Source of the DNA: Punica granatum
Taxonomy: Eukaryota > Streptophyta > Magnoliopsida > Myrtales > Lythraceae
DNA: 64,000 nt
Assembly (NCBI RefSeq): GCF_007655135.1
Contig: NC_045131.1
Location: 13,500,001 to 13,564,000 of the forward strand
Reading direction: 5' to 3'
Every line of letters begins with the position of its first letter. Within the stretch, counting starts at the first letter, position 1. The notes beneath the pieces are model-generated. The model was not told the DNA's origin, did not search any database, and saw nothing but the letters and a program-made list of their open reading frames with translations. Shown here piece after piece: positions 35,931 through 46,984 of the stretch. Made by a program: the position numbers and the translations under genes.

Positions 35931-36314
35931 TGTTGGGTTCTCCGGCTGAGGAAGACGGGAATCGGCTCTATCCACTCACCTGCTGTCCGCCCGAGTATTT
36001 ACTTCCGTGTTGGCCTCTGGTTTTCCTTCGGAGCTTCCAGCAAGAGGACAACTCCGCAACCAATATCTTTTTTTTTTTTTTTGGACTTTTCCTTGAAATT
36101 TTTATATTCTTTTTTCAAAATTCTTTCTTTGGACTAGAATAACTAAGAAAATTCTACGGTACCCTGCTCAAACTGGTGGTACAATGCATTCAAATATTTT
36201 ACTAAAAATTTGAGTAAAATCCCTCAGAATTCGTATAACTTACTATTAATGTAAGTAAAAAACTCTTTGAAATGTGTACAATTTACTTCATATCTAAGAT
36301 ACGTATTAATTTTT
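35931..36314. other. Promoter-side region of the glyoxalase gene
   Basis: This holds the leader and proximal promoter of the minus-strand glyoxalase gene. A T-rich run lies at 36068-36083. I see no TATA box I would defend. The far end is the 9-bp target site of the next element. Confidence 0.4.
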
Positions 36315-36787
36315 GGGTTAATAAAAAAAAATTCACATTTTAACAAATTCTAACACGAATATTTTTTATTAAACTAAAAATGCACAAACTTTTGATTTGA
36401 TAACAATTTTAGCACGACGTCAAATTTTTCATTAATTTGGAAGGAATCAAAACCACAGAAATCACTGACAATCTCAATTGAGGGAGGGCGCGAGCGACCC
36501 CAATCGGGATGGTAGCTAGAATCGAGGCCCTCACTCCTCGGAATCAGGAGAATCCTCAAATTGGGGATTCTCCCGATTCCGGTAGGTGGAGACACGACCT
36601 CGGCCATCACCCCCGATTCGGGTCGCCGACGCCCTCTATGGCCTCGGCTCCGTACAAATTAACAAAAAATTTGACGTTGTGCTGTAATTATTATCAAATC
36701 GAAAATTTGTAAATTTTTAAGTTAAAGGAAAAAGGTTCGTATTAAAATTGTTAAAATGTGAAAAGTTTGTGCTTTTTTTATTAACCC
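36315..36787. mobile_element. Foldback MULE-like element (copy 2, GC-rich core, 473 bp)
   Basis: The termini gggttaataaaaaaa and its inverse (tttttttattaaccc) lie between perfect 9-bp direct repeats ttaattttt (36306-36314 and 36788-36796). The arms fold back for about 120 bp each (gatttgataacaattttagc on the left, its inverse on the right). The centre (about 36475-36650) is GC-rich and holds short palindromic stretches around 'gattcgggtcgcc'. Arm sequence and layout match the element at 5930-6558, so they are one family. The perfect target duplication indicates a younger insertion. Confidence 0.9.
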
Positions 36788-37978
36788 TTAATTTTTCAGT
36801 GATATGAGTTATATATTAATTAACTAGCCAAAAAATAATTCATGAAGAATTTAAGAAGTTTACCCAGTTAAAATGCATATGCAATTTGTTCAAAATACGG
36901 TGTAATTTACATGATATTGAGTTGTCTTACTACACTTTTGGGTAATTTACTTATATAAATGGTATATAATCACTTATAAGTGATCGCATCTTACATCATT
37001 CCGAATCGGGAGTATTTTGCTGAAAAAAGTAAATATTAGATAAATTACATATTACTCTAATTATTTTGAAATACATATGTAACGTACATTGCATTTCATA
37101 AAATGTTATGTCCATAAAACATACTTGTCATCGTTAAGATATGTACCAGTAAGTTCCCTTTTAACGTGCCTAACGTAACCCATATGCATTTCTTTCACAG
37201 ATTCGAGGACTCCTTGTACAAGTTCCTCGAACACGGATGGTGGATGGTCCGTGAACCTTTCAAAGTAGAATATCATGTGATGGGACACAGCCTATTCCAT
37301 CTTCCATCTTTGATGGTCCTTATTTAGAGCTCGAACACGACTATTTGCTCGATTCCGACTGCAGATCTAATGTTGGCAAAGACTGGCAGGTCCCAGCGAA
37401 TGTTCAGTAACACTTGAACTCTAACTATGGAAAGTTAGATGAAGAAAACTTCGTAACAATTAACAAATGAACAAACTGAGAAGAGCAGCTTTGGGTGTTC
37501 TCGTGGGTTTGAAAATTTTGTAGAATATGAAAAGAAAGATCGACTATACAATACCTCATCAGATACGTAATCTTTGGGTAGTTCCTGCACCGTAAATATA
37601 AAGTGAAGGGCCGAATTCCTCCGAGAAGAAGGTCAAAATACCGTATAAATATTAGTAGAATCAATATAATATCTAATTATTTGATGATTTTTAATGAATT
37701 TACAAAATGATAAGTTAAAATGAAATGCAATTTATTTTTTGGTCATAAAAGAGGCTCAAGATGAAGATCTCTTGATTCCGACTTCGCATCCTGTAACATT
37801 TGCTACCAAAATCCCTTTCTCAAAATGAAAATGCAAGTTATTAGGGAGAAAAAGCCATCCTTCCCGATTCCAATACTGTTTCCATTGTCTTAATTGTCTT
37901 CTCATTAATAACCATTTTAAGCGCGCATGCTCAGGACATCTCCTCATCATGCGTGTCAAAGATTTGAAAATGATCCCA

Positions 37979-38017
<39 letters not shown>

Positions 38018-38181
38018 CCTCTCAAATTTCAGCAAGATGCCTCATCTTCCTCCTCCTCCTCCTCCCTTCCTTCTTTCCGCTTCTCACGGTCATCGCGGCA
38101 GAATTGCAAGCTTTGGTCCGGATCTCGTAGGAGACCAAGTGGAAGAGGATCGAAGCTGGAGCTAGGTGAAGTGAAATAACC
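36788..38181. other. Intergenic region and TSR2-like gene leader
   Basis: No other gene is recognised; frames at 37106-37288 and 37425-37664 show no domain. A CT microsatellite (about 37982-38013) and a TCC-rich run (38044-38068) lie 110-200 bp upstream of the TSR2 start codon. Pyrimidine-rich leaders are common in plant housekeeping genes. Confidence 0.45.
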
Positions 38182-39450
38182 ATGGAGCTGACAATGAGCG
38201 GGTCCAGCGACATGACCCTAGGGGATTGCCCATCCTCATCTCATCATGTTCGGCTCCTAGAGGGCATCGCTTTACTTCTCTCAGGGTGGCATGGCCTTCA
38301 GTTGGCCATCGAGAATCAGTGGGGCGGTGCAGATTCGGTCCAGAAGTATCACCAGCTCATTGTCGATATCTTCTCCTGGTTCTCTTCCCGCTCCAAAGGT
38401 TTCCTTCACCAACATTCTCTTTATGGGAAAAATAAAAAATAAGCAATGTCCGGTTTATTTGTTTTTGGATGCTTTTGATTCATTTAATTATGATATGGTA
38501 TGATTCGCTCCATTAGGTCTAGCGACTGAATTACATATAATTTCGCTCACGAGAAAACTTATAATTTTTCCGCAAATGCTCCTTTCACATTACTGAAATT
38601 AATTGCACGTACGTGAAGTCTTTAAATAATTATTACCATGAAGAAATTACATCATCTCTCATTATAATCCTTGTTTGACTTCTCATTCCATTTGTCAACA
38701 TTTTACCACTTGTGTAAGCCTCCAATTATACTTATCGAGCTTATTGCACTGACCCTTGTAAAATTCTGCTACCTCAAAGAAAGCAAATGTGATTTTCTCA
38801 AACTTTATCATATCGAAACAATCTTGTGAATTATTCCACAGAACTCCTTAAGGAGTCACATGCCCCTCATACTCATGGAACCATGGCGTATGTAGCAAAT
38901 TAACTGGTCTTGTTTATAAGTGAAAATATCGTGCTGTCATTCAAAATCTACTTAGCTTTTTGTTGGTTACTTCGCAGCATCGCTTTGTGTTGAAGAGTTG
39001 GAGAATGTGCTCCATGAGAGCATGTTACTTTCTTTCAACACAGAGATAGAGGATGGAAGCATTGAGGAGGTCAGTAGAAACCTTTTATATATCTGTCAAT
39101 GCATAAATATATGAGCATGAATATAAAAAGTCGAAGTGCTTGCTAATAGCTACTCGAGTTCTCCTCAAGGAATACTCGAATCCAAGTAATATTTCAAACT
39201 TCAGTCAAGCCTAAGCCAAGCTAGAAAATTGACCGAGTTCGAGCTCTAGCGTGAGTCTAATTGAGCGTATTCTTTTTTTCCGCATATTTACTTTACTTGA
39301 ACGGAAATTATTTAGTGAAAGCATTTTTTGATATATACTTGTCGCTTGTCGAGTTCGCTTAGTTCTTGCTAATGCTTGTAGGTAGCTGAGCAACTGATGA
39401 TTCTGTATGAAGAATACGCTCAAACTACACGCACTGTTGATTGCTTATGA
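38182..39450 (+). CDS. TSR2-like pre-rRNA-processing protein, short C-terminus
   Basis: Three exons with GT-AG introns and matching phases: 38182-38398, 38978-39069 and 39382-39450, giving 125 residues. The Tsr2 core is clear: RLLEGIALLLSGWHGLQLAI, then ENQWGGADS (about residues 24-52), VDIFSWFSSRSK, ELENVLHESMLLSFNTEIED (about 79-98) and VAEQLMILYEE. In yeast Tsr2 escorts ribosomal protein eS26 into pre-40S particles; that role is family knowledge. Similarity stops right after LMILYEE, where family members usually continue with an acidic and often longer tail, and here a stop follows 11 residues later (39448-39450). A LINE relic begins about 390 bp downstream. Either the gene lost its tail or I have missed a final exon. 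Confidence 0.75.
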
Positions 39451-39835
39451 AACAAGAGCTAGCAAGCATCTGACTCTACAACATATGGCCGGTACCCTCA
39501 TACACTGTCACTATCAATTGACTGGCAACAAAGTAATTACAGGAAATGCATGGGCGAGCCAAATGTATAGTCATTACCTAGTGGAATGTTTGCAGGTTCT
39601 CAGATATTGACATTTCTATATCTAAATTACGTGTGTGTTTGATGTTTGATGGTAAGAAGAAGTTCTCTTGAGATACAATAATGTCGAAATGGAATTTGAT
39701 AAGAAAGCATGCAATAACTTCATTACAAGCTCATTCACTGAAAACTTTATTACAAGCATGTGTTGGAGTTGTAGAAATATTCCCGATTTAACACAATATT
39801 TTTAATAAGGTTACCTTAGTAATTCAGTAGATTTG
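39451..39835. other. Spacer between TSR2-like gene and LINE
   Basis: Nothing recognised. If a TSR2 terminal exon exists it should be searched for here or beyond the LINE. Confidence 0.4.
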
Positions 39836-41430
39836 GATACTCTGCGTTGAGAGGCTTTCACGTCTGATCCATGATGTGGTGAATGCTAGCAGTTGGGTAC
39901 CCATAAGGGCAGGGAGGGGCGGTCCTCCTATCTCACACCTTATGTTCGTGAACGACTTACTGCTTTTTGCGGAAGCTTCAACGCGACAAATGGCTGTGAT
40001 GGGGGGCATTCTTGACCATTTTTGTGCCGCCCTCGGGCCAAAAGGTCAATCTGTCTAAAACGCAAATATTCTTTTCCCGGAATGTGCAGCCTGACATCCT
40101 CAACTCTATTGCGAGTGAGTCGTCCTTTGCGGTGGCTGACTCTTTGGGCAGGTATCTTGTCACTCTGATCCACGATAGAGTAGGGCGTCAGCACTTTCAG
40201 CAAGTTTTATGCAGGGTTCAAGCTCGCTCAGCGGCTGGGCTGCCGCTTCCCTCTCAATGTCCGATCGCAGTCACCCTTGCAAAGTTTGCTCTTTAGGCGA
40301 TTCCTTCCTACTCGATGCAGGTGCTCGAATTTCCAAAGGAGGTCTGCATGTAGATTGAACGCCTCTGTCCGAACTTCATTTGGGGGCACTCGCCGGACCA
40401 TAGGAGGGTCCACACTGTCAGCTGGGATAATATCACTCAGCTTACATGCCATGGAGTTCTTGGCCTCCATAAGACAGACAAGTTTAACCATGCCCTGCTT
40501 GCTAAATTGGGTTGGGGCTTGCTCACCCGTCCGGATGATCCTTGAGAGGGAAATACTCAAGACGTTTTACTGAAGGATCTCAGCTTTGCTCCATCTCGAG
40601 TGACTCTTGGCTGTGGAAGGCTTTGGTCAAGGTATGGAATGATGTCTCTCAAGGCGCAGCATGGTCGTTGGGCAATGGGTGCAAAGCCCGTTTTTGGGAG
40701 GACTCATAGGTCCCGAACTGCACTGCGCTTCAAGTCCTCGCAGCGGAAAACATTTGTGATGATCTCTTAGGGGGGGCAGTAGCTAATTTTGTAAGCCCGG
40801 AGGGGCAATGGAACTGGCCTATGTTTAGCGGTCTTATCGATCATCGCATGGCCCTATGTATTGCTGCTGTGAGACCACCACAGCCTGACGACCCTACAGA
40901 TCACCTCTGTTGGAGCTTGGAGTCCTCGGGCAGCTTTTCGGTTCGTTCAGCCTATAACTTGCTCACTCGAGATAAATGGGATGACCCCTCCCCTCTTTGG
41001 AAGCTTATATGGCATTGGAAGGGTCCTCGACGGGTCCGTAACTTTCTTTGGATATTCGAGCGTTGTTGTTGCGGAGCTATGGGGTGCTTTTATAGGCTGA
41101 CAACATGTAAGCTCCCTGGGCTTTCGTAAGGTGATCCCATAGCTGGACTCCTCTCTCAACCGTAATCTGATCATGGGCTCCTCTCCCGGGTCACACCAGG
41201 TGGCGTCGCAGGTTATCAAGGAACTTACCGAAAAAGATTGCCAGGTTGAGGTTTGTCACATCTACTGCAAAGAGAATGTATGTGCAGATTGGTTGGCTAA
41301 TGGGTCTCTCCTACTCCCGCTTGGTACCCATTTCTTCAGCTCATTATCAGTGGGCATTGGAGGCGCTTCTTCTAGGCGAAGCTGTGGCTTCCATAACTCG
41401 TTTTGTTCCTCAAATATGTAATTTTGTACT
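39836..41430 (+). pseudogene. Decayed LINE: reverse transcriptase, zinc-binding region and RNase H
   Basis: Pieces of a plant non-LTR polyprotein run in order across shifted frames. The reverse transcriptase palm is SRLIHDVVNASSWVPI...PPISHLMFVNDLLLFAEAS (39870-39990), with VND in place of the usual ADD at the catalytic site. The post-RT region carries SLESSGSFSVRSAYNLLTRD and WKLIWHWKGPRRVRNFLWIF (40910-41060), the zf-RVT signature. The RNase H tail is VCHIYCKENVCADWLANGS...GTHFFSSLS (41250-41350). Frameshifts and stops are frequent and the 5' half (ORF1, endonuclease) is missing, so it is dead and 5'-truncated. The RNase H tail is related to the relic at 20149-20665. Confidence 0.85.
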
Positions 41431-42659
41431 TTAAGGTTGTTGCCTTCCTTCTGCTACCGAATAAAATCTGCCTTCTAGAGCTGTATTGAGTCTCAGTGGT
41501 GCTAGTATTGCCATTAACTCGAGAATCAAATATAACTAAAAGAGAATATAGTGCAGTGGTGTACACCTTCGCCCGTTGACCTAAAGGTCGCAATTTCGAT
41601 ACCTTGTGGGCCTCCTTTGCAACCGAAAAAAAAAATATCAATAAAAGAAAGGGAAACATTGTAAATATTAAACAATTTAAATTCAACAATTTATATTCAA
41701 CTGAGCATTCTCCAACTTATATTTTACAAAATTCGTATACGCCTATTTCGTAATTGTATAACATTGTACTCTAGTTTAGATATGTAAGTCGTTCTATCAT
41801 AAAATAAGTACAATTCTCAAAATGACACCCACTAGACCAGAATCAAAAGCTCCAGCCCCAAATTGCAGAGAAAATGTAATAAGATGATCTTCAAGTTCCT
41901 TAGCTAACATATTTCTCTTAATAAAGCAACAAATCGCAACATCAATTATCCAAGTGATATCTCATCCTCCAGGCCCAAAACAAGCAGAATGAAATCAACT
42001 TCAGACCTCAGAATCAATACCTAGAATTTCGAATTTCCAGGTCAAGTCTACGAACTCATATTAGGCTCGTCCTGTTATTAACGAAAGAATAAAATATTCA
42101 ACACCATTAAGAAAGAGTTCTCATGAAGTAGTAAGTTAATTCAATGAGAGAGGGACAGATACACTGGAAGAATCAAGGCACTATAATAATCAACCAAACA
42201 TGAAGTCAAAGAATATTAAACTTACTTGACATTGACACATATCAAGAAGTCACCCAAGGATATTACAAGGCAGTGCTAACAAAAAAACATATAGGAAGTC
42301 CCATAAACAATAGTAATGAGGCAAAAGAATGCCCTTAATAATCTTTCTCACTTGGTCACGCACCATGCTGACCGCACTGAGGGTAAAGAGCAAATTGCCC
42401 TTTATTGATGGAACGCGATCCGTATCGAGACAAATGAGAAGTCTGCAATTCCATGGTTATAGCATAGATTTTTAATACCGTGGATGGGGATATCCAATCG
42501 ACCATCGGTGAAGCCGTGCATGCGAAGCTTCTTTGGGATGACCAGAAGGAGTGATATTTGTAGGGAAATCAATCTCGGACATATCAAATCAAATTCGAGA
42601 TTTGTCTCCTCAAACAAGAGGGATGTAGTGTACGGGAGTATTATGGCAAGATGAAGATA
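41431..42659. other. Intergenic region with a tRNA-derived SINE-like fragment
   Basis: No gene is recognised. At about 41548-41632 the order gtgcagtggtgtacacc (A-box-like), ggtcgcaatttcgatacc (B-box-like), gtgggcctcctttgcaacc, then an A-run (41624-41633) is that of a tRNA-derived SINE. The rest shows nothing I can name. Confidence 0.45.
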
Positions 42660-42847
42660 TTATAGGACGGTTCAAGTGCGTTCAACACTTGTTTTCCTTA
42701 AATAAGGTCTTGAGTTCGAGTTTTGTGAATGAAAAAATCTACGCTGAGAGAGTTTTACCCCTTAGTGGATAGATCCAGCTTAACTGGATTAGTCGCTGTC
42801 TAATTGCATTTTCAGATACCAAGGTTTAGATCCAAAAGAAAAAAAAA
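42660..42847 (+). mobile_element. SINE-like element at the Copia 5' breakpoint
   Basis: Features run in order: gttcaagtgcgttcaacac, ggtcttgagttcgag (B-box-like), aatgaaaaaatctacgctg, gttttaccccttagtgg and aactggattagtcgctgtct, ending in an A-rich tail (42833-42849). The string aagatat occurs just before (about 42653) and just after the tail (about 42848), a possible short target duplication. The family is shared with 2850-3015 and 15575-15710. The Copia gag sequence begins immediately after it. Confidence 0.6.
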
Positions 42848-42849
42848 AG

Positions 42850-43440
42850 ATATGGTGGGATGAACTTGAGAATTATCTGGACAACCCTAATTGTAATTGC
42901 GGGGCCGCAGCGAGGATCGTGGCACAACGGGAAACTGAGAAAGTTTTTCAATTTATGATGGGACTCACGCCTGAATTCAATACCATCCGTTCCACTAATC
43001 TGAGTATTGAGCCGATGCTGACCTTGAACAAGGTATATTCTATGGTGGCGAATGAAGAGCAACATAAAGGTGCTGCACGGTTGAAAGAAACGATGCAAGA
43101 ATTCGCGACGTTCCTGGCTAGGGGAGGTGATGGAACAGTTGCACAGAACAGTGGTGACAGCGGTAGATCGACTCGACAAACGCAGCAATACACGTTTGAA
43201 GGGAGATCGATTTGCAAATATTGCGGCAAACCGGGTCATTAGAAGAGCACATGCTAGGCTTTGAACGGATATCCGAAAGACGGGGGCAAGAAGCCTAATG
43301 GGAACAAGCCTAGCGGTGGACAGTGGAAGCAGGGCGGAGGGCATGGGAAGGCCCAACAGAAACAACAGAGTGGCCCAGGCTCAGCCCATGTAAATGCGGT
43401 ACAGAGTGGGCCGAACAGTAGCAGGATCGGACAATCTACT
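42850..43440 (+). pseudogene. Copia Gag C-terminal part with zinc knuckle
   Basis: WWDELENYLDNPNC leads into QRETEKVFQFMMGLTPEFNTIRS and MLTLNKVYSMVANEEQ, then a CCHC knuckle CKYCGKPGH whose following codon is a TAG (43240-43242) before KSTC. The spacing C-x2-C-x4-H-x4-C is preserved except that the stop falls inside. A Gly/Lys/Gln-rich tail follows to about 43440. Confidence 0.85.
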
Positions 43441-44146
43441 ATTTGAGTCGTGTGGTAACAACTCCGGTCACGTGTCAAGCAATCAGTTCTGAGTCGGCAG
43501 ACATTCGGCATCGAAGACTTAATCACCCGTCTCGGAGTATCAAGTTTTGTGGTATTGATTTCAATTTCGAAGACATGTCTAATAAATTACGTAATGTATG
43601 CCTACGAACTAAGCAAACACGCATAGAATTTGTTAAATCTAATTTTGAATGTGTACCTACGAGCTAAGTAAACAATACAATTGATTTCCTATTTGGAATG
43701 GTATACTATGACTTGTGGGGATCCTATCGAGTTATACCTAATTTTGGAGCCAGTTGTTTTTTAACGATTGTAGACGATTTCAGTAGAGGCGTGTGGTTAT
43801 ATTTGTTGCATGAGAAATCAGAAACTCGACGTTTTCTCATCAATTTTTGCAATCTCATCAACAACCAATTTAATCGAATCATTAAGTTTGTGCGTAGTGA
43901 CAATGAGATGGAATTTTTGTTAGGCGAGTTGTAGGAGTACTTTTCTATGAATGGCATTATCCATCAGACGTCGCGTGTAGACACACCGCAACAAAATGGG
44001 CGCGTTGAACGAAAACACAGGCGCATACTGAATGTAGCTCATGCTCTCATGTTCCAGGCATCACTTCCCAAGAAGTTCTAAGGTAAGTGTATTTCGATTG
44101 CAGTCCACCTGATCAATATCATGCTCACGCCACTACTGAAAAATAA
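43440..44146 (+). pseudogene. Copia GAG-pre-integrase and integrase core, interrupted
   Basis: RHRRLNHPSRSIKF and NVCLRTKQTR are the pre-integrase zinc region. The integrase core follows with catalytic D (MVYYDLWGSY), D (FVRSDNEMEF) and E ([13 protein letters not shown]). In-frame stops at about 43665, 43932 and 44080 disable it. The frame is broken at 44146 by the Harbinger insertion and resumes after 48316. Confidence 0.88.
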
Positions 44147-44307
44147 GGTGGCGTTTGGTTTCTTAGTTTGATTTTAAAATCATGATTTTGATTTTAACTA
44201 TATCCACAACAAAACAAATAAACTCATCAAAGTCAAAATAATGAGCCCCACCCTTAAATATTTATACCACTCCATTATAATACAACTCCATAATTAACAC
44301 CATCCAT

Positions 44308-45729
44308 TTATTTCCATGTTAAGATGTTCCCTCTTTCAGTGTGCCATATTTGATTTGCAATACGGTCTCGTACTGCATCCATCGCCCTACTCCTTATTTC
44401 CACATCATTTCGGATTCCATTTTGGTGAGGAGGGTTGTGGAATTCCTCGTAATATTGCCATGCGTCACCATACTCCGCAAATAATCTATCATGATAATTA
44501 TTGATCCGAATAAAATTGTGCAACATAAAGCAGACTTGCACAATTAGAACTTCGCAAATCGGTCTGAAGTTCAACATTGTTCGAAGTATTGCAAATCTAT
44601 TCTTCAAAACACCGAAGCACCATTCTATTATATTACGAACGGATGCGTGTCGCTGATTAAACAGTTCTTCCTTCGTCGTTGGAGGATTGTTATTATTAAA
44701 GTCACTGCGGTGATACCGTTGGCCTTTGTAAGGGGCCAAATAACCAAGCATTTTTGAAAAGCTCGTATCAATTACATAATATTATTCTGCATGCACACAT
44801 GTACAAACAATATATCTGTAGTTGCAACACTTTTTATCGAAATGCAACAGAGTTTGACAAAAGAATGTGGTATTTGAGCTAGAACAACTTACCACCTCAT
44901 GGTGCGGGAAATGCAGGTAACGTTGCGGCATCAGAAAGTATTCTGGAGTCGTGTGTCGAACCCTCCCATCCGGTCATGACATATGTGAAGATCATTTGAT
45001 GCGAACAAATAGCAAGAACATTTTGCGTAATTTCACTATTTCGATCGCGATACGCGCCTCTCACCTTTCACCGAAGCTGGCATGATAGCAGCAACATGTG
45101 TTCCATCCATTACCCCGATACAGTGCTGCTGTAATAATAATAGTCAATACGAATTTTAGTACACGTAATAACAGAATAGACATGACTTTCGAATGTTATA
45201 TGATAATTACCCTAAAGAATGGGTACCATTTTCGGCACCTTCGAATTTCGGGTTGCTCCTCAACGTTCCTAGGTCTTACGTACGTTGCCACCAAGGAATG
45301 AATTCCTTCAAGTATTAAATTAAATACACGGTTGACAGTCTCATTGGAATGCTGGAAGCGTTCGGCAATAACGGATAGTCGAGTACTATGTACACCTACG
45401 AGCAAGAACATTCTGAGCATCTCCTCAACGGTCATACCATTCATGATATTTCGAATGCCACAGTTTACTCTTAATGTGTCGCATGAATTATGAAATACGT
45501 GAGGATCCATCCTGAAATTCTCGAAACACCTTGTGTCATTTGGAAGCACTTCGTGAATGTACTCTCTGCCTCTTAGACGTGAAGTTCTACATGGACGGCT
45601 ACGGGGGACATGTTGTTCAGATGCTGCAGCTTGTATGGCCAGAAGGACAACTAAATCTCTTGGGTTGTAGTCGTCTTCGCCACTTGAGTCATCATCATAT
45701 CGTGCTGAGTTATCGTGCGTTGTCATCAT
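44308..45729 (-). pseudogene. Harbinger DDE transposase (DDE_Tnp_4), frameshifted
   Basis: Three likely exons: 45211-45729, about 44893-45128 and 44308-44786. Exon 1 encodes the N-terminal domain and helix-turn-helix (HVFHNSCDTLRVN, MTVEEMLRMFLLVGVHSTRL, ERFQHSNETVNRVF). Exon 2 carries the first Asp (CIGVMDGTHVAAIMPASVKG) and the second (MTGWEGSTHDSRILSDAA), but in different frames, so a one-base frameshift lies between about 45075 and 45050. A second frame problem sits at its 3' end. Exon 3 begins with a stop where a Lys is expected before YYVID, then continues MLGYLAPYKGQRYH to the catalytic Glu in NIIEWCFGVLKNRF. The DDE residues are present, but the gene cannot make a full transposase. 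Confidence 0.88.
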
Positions 45730-45983
45730 GTCTTCCGTTCAAGTTGACGAACTATATCGACAAACAACGTGATAGATTATCAAAAAATATGTACAGAAAG
45801 GACTAAGGCAAGAATGATTGTAACACTAATCAAAAGCATAGAAGGACACATCACAAAGAGTCACACAAAGCAAATAGTCAAGCAGGTTCAAACATAGCAA
45901 ATACAAAATGTTTCGATAAGCGGTCATAAAAGAAAAACAGACAAGTAGATAACAAACGCATATGAGGAGGAGCGTTCGACCCT

Positions 45984-46984
45984 TCAAGTTGCAACAAGGC
46001 GGCATAACCATTCGCGCCGAGCTTCATCGAACATGCGAACAAATGCACAACACCAACGCTCATCCTCAGTAATACGGCTGAGACCAACAAAATACTCATT
46101 CATTGAAATTGTTCCCCGCATTTCGTTGAGCACATCAACGGCTTCCTCGATGCTGTGCTTCTCTGGTTTCTCGAGGCTCGTCACAGACTTGCTCTTTTTT
46201 GACTCCGGAGGAGTAGATTTTTTGGATTTGTCCTTTTTGATCATACTTTCCCTGTACAAGTCGATCAACTCCAGCAACTGCGAGTTCGTCTTCGAACCTC
46301 TCTTCCTGACGCACCTGGACCTTGTAATGACAAGGTCATCAAACTCACGAGCCAGGTCATCACTGTCGCCGGAGCCCTCTTGAAGATCGATAGGTTCTTT
46401 TCCGCGGCTGTTGTGTCCTGCTAGAAACTGTTCTTCTATGCGTGCATAAGATCGAAGGCTCTTAGGTGTGTCAGTGGAAGAAATTCGTAGATCACATGTT
46501 GCTGTAGTAGATCTGTACAATAGATTCAGGGCTTCATAATGCTTGCAACCTTTTGACCGGAAAGTATTGAAGTTGATGTGCCTCTGCATGTTAGTCACGG
46601 GCAAATGTACTTAATAATGACAACTTTGAGTGAAATGCGAAAAAATGTGAAGACTTATCGTTATTGTACCCTGATAAACTTGTCCCAAATATCAGGACTC
46701 GCCTTGACGGTGTTAGTCTGCTCATCCCAACCTACTCTAGTGTGCTGAATGAGCTCTGTGAACTGACTGTATTGAGTCTTTAGCCGTTGTGATTTTGTCT
46801 TCAACTTCTCAGCGCCAAGAGTCACACCAGGAAATTTCTCTTCAAGTTCCGTATTCATCTATTCCCAATCCTTCCCTTTCCAAGCAGATGTGTGCGTCCT
46901 TTGGAACTTATCAACCATGATGTCGATGAAATCACACTCGAGCTTGTCAGTCCACTCAACTATCCCTTCACCCTTGGAAGCCAT
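45984..46984 (-). pseudogene. Harbinger Myb/SANT-like DNA-binding protein with one premature stop
   Basis: Exon 1 (46670-46984) starts MASKGEGIVEWTDKLECDFI and has a TAG at 46859-46861 after GKDWE. It then continues in the same frame with LEEKFPGVTLGAEKLKTKSQ, LKTQYSQFTELIQHTRVGWD and PDIWDKFIR, the Myb/SANT-like domain of Harbinger ORF1 proteins. Exon 2 (45984-46583, 199 codons plus stop) carries a Lys/Ser-rich linker and a conserved C-terminal part (EAVDVLNEMRGTISMNEYFVGLSRI). The partner protein binds DNA and helps the transposase in active elements (family knowledge). A single stop codon is the only lesion I see, so this gene decayed less than the transposase. Confidence 0.85.

Noticed and set aside
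43254..43526. Minus-strand ORFs (90 and 179 codons) opposite Copia gag
   Set aside because: They are shadows of the plus-strand Gag frame.
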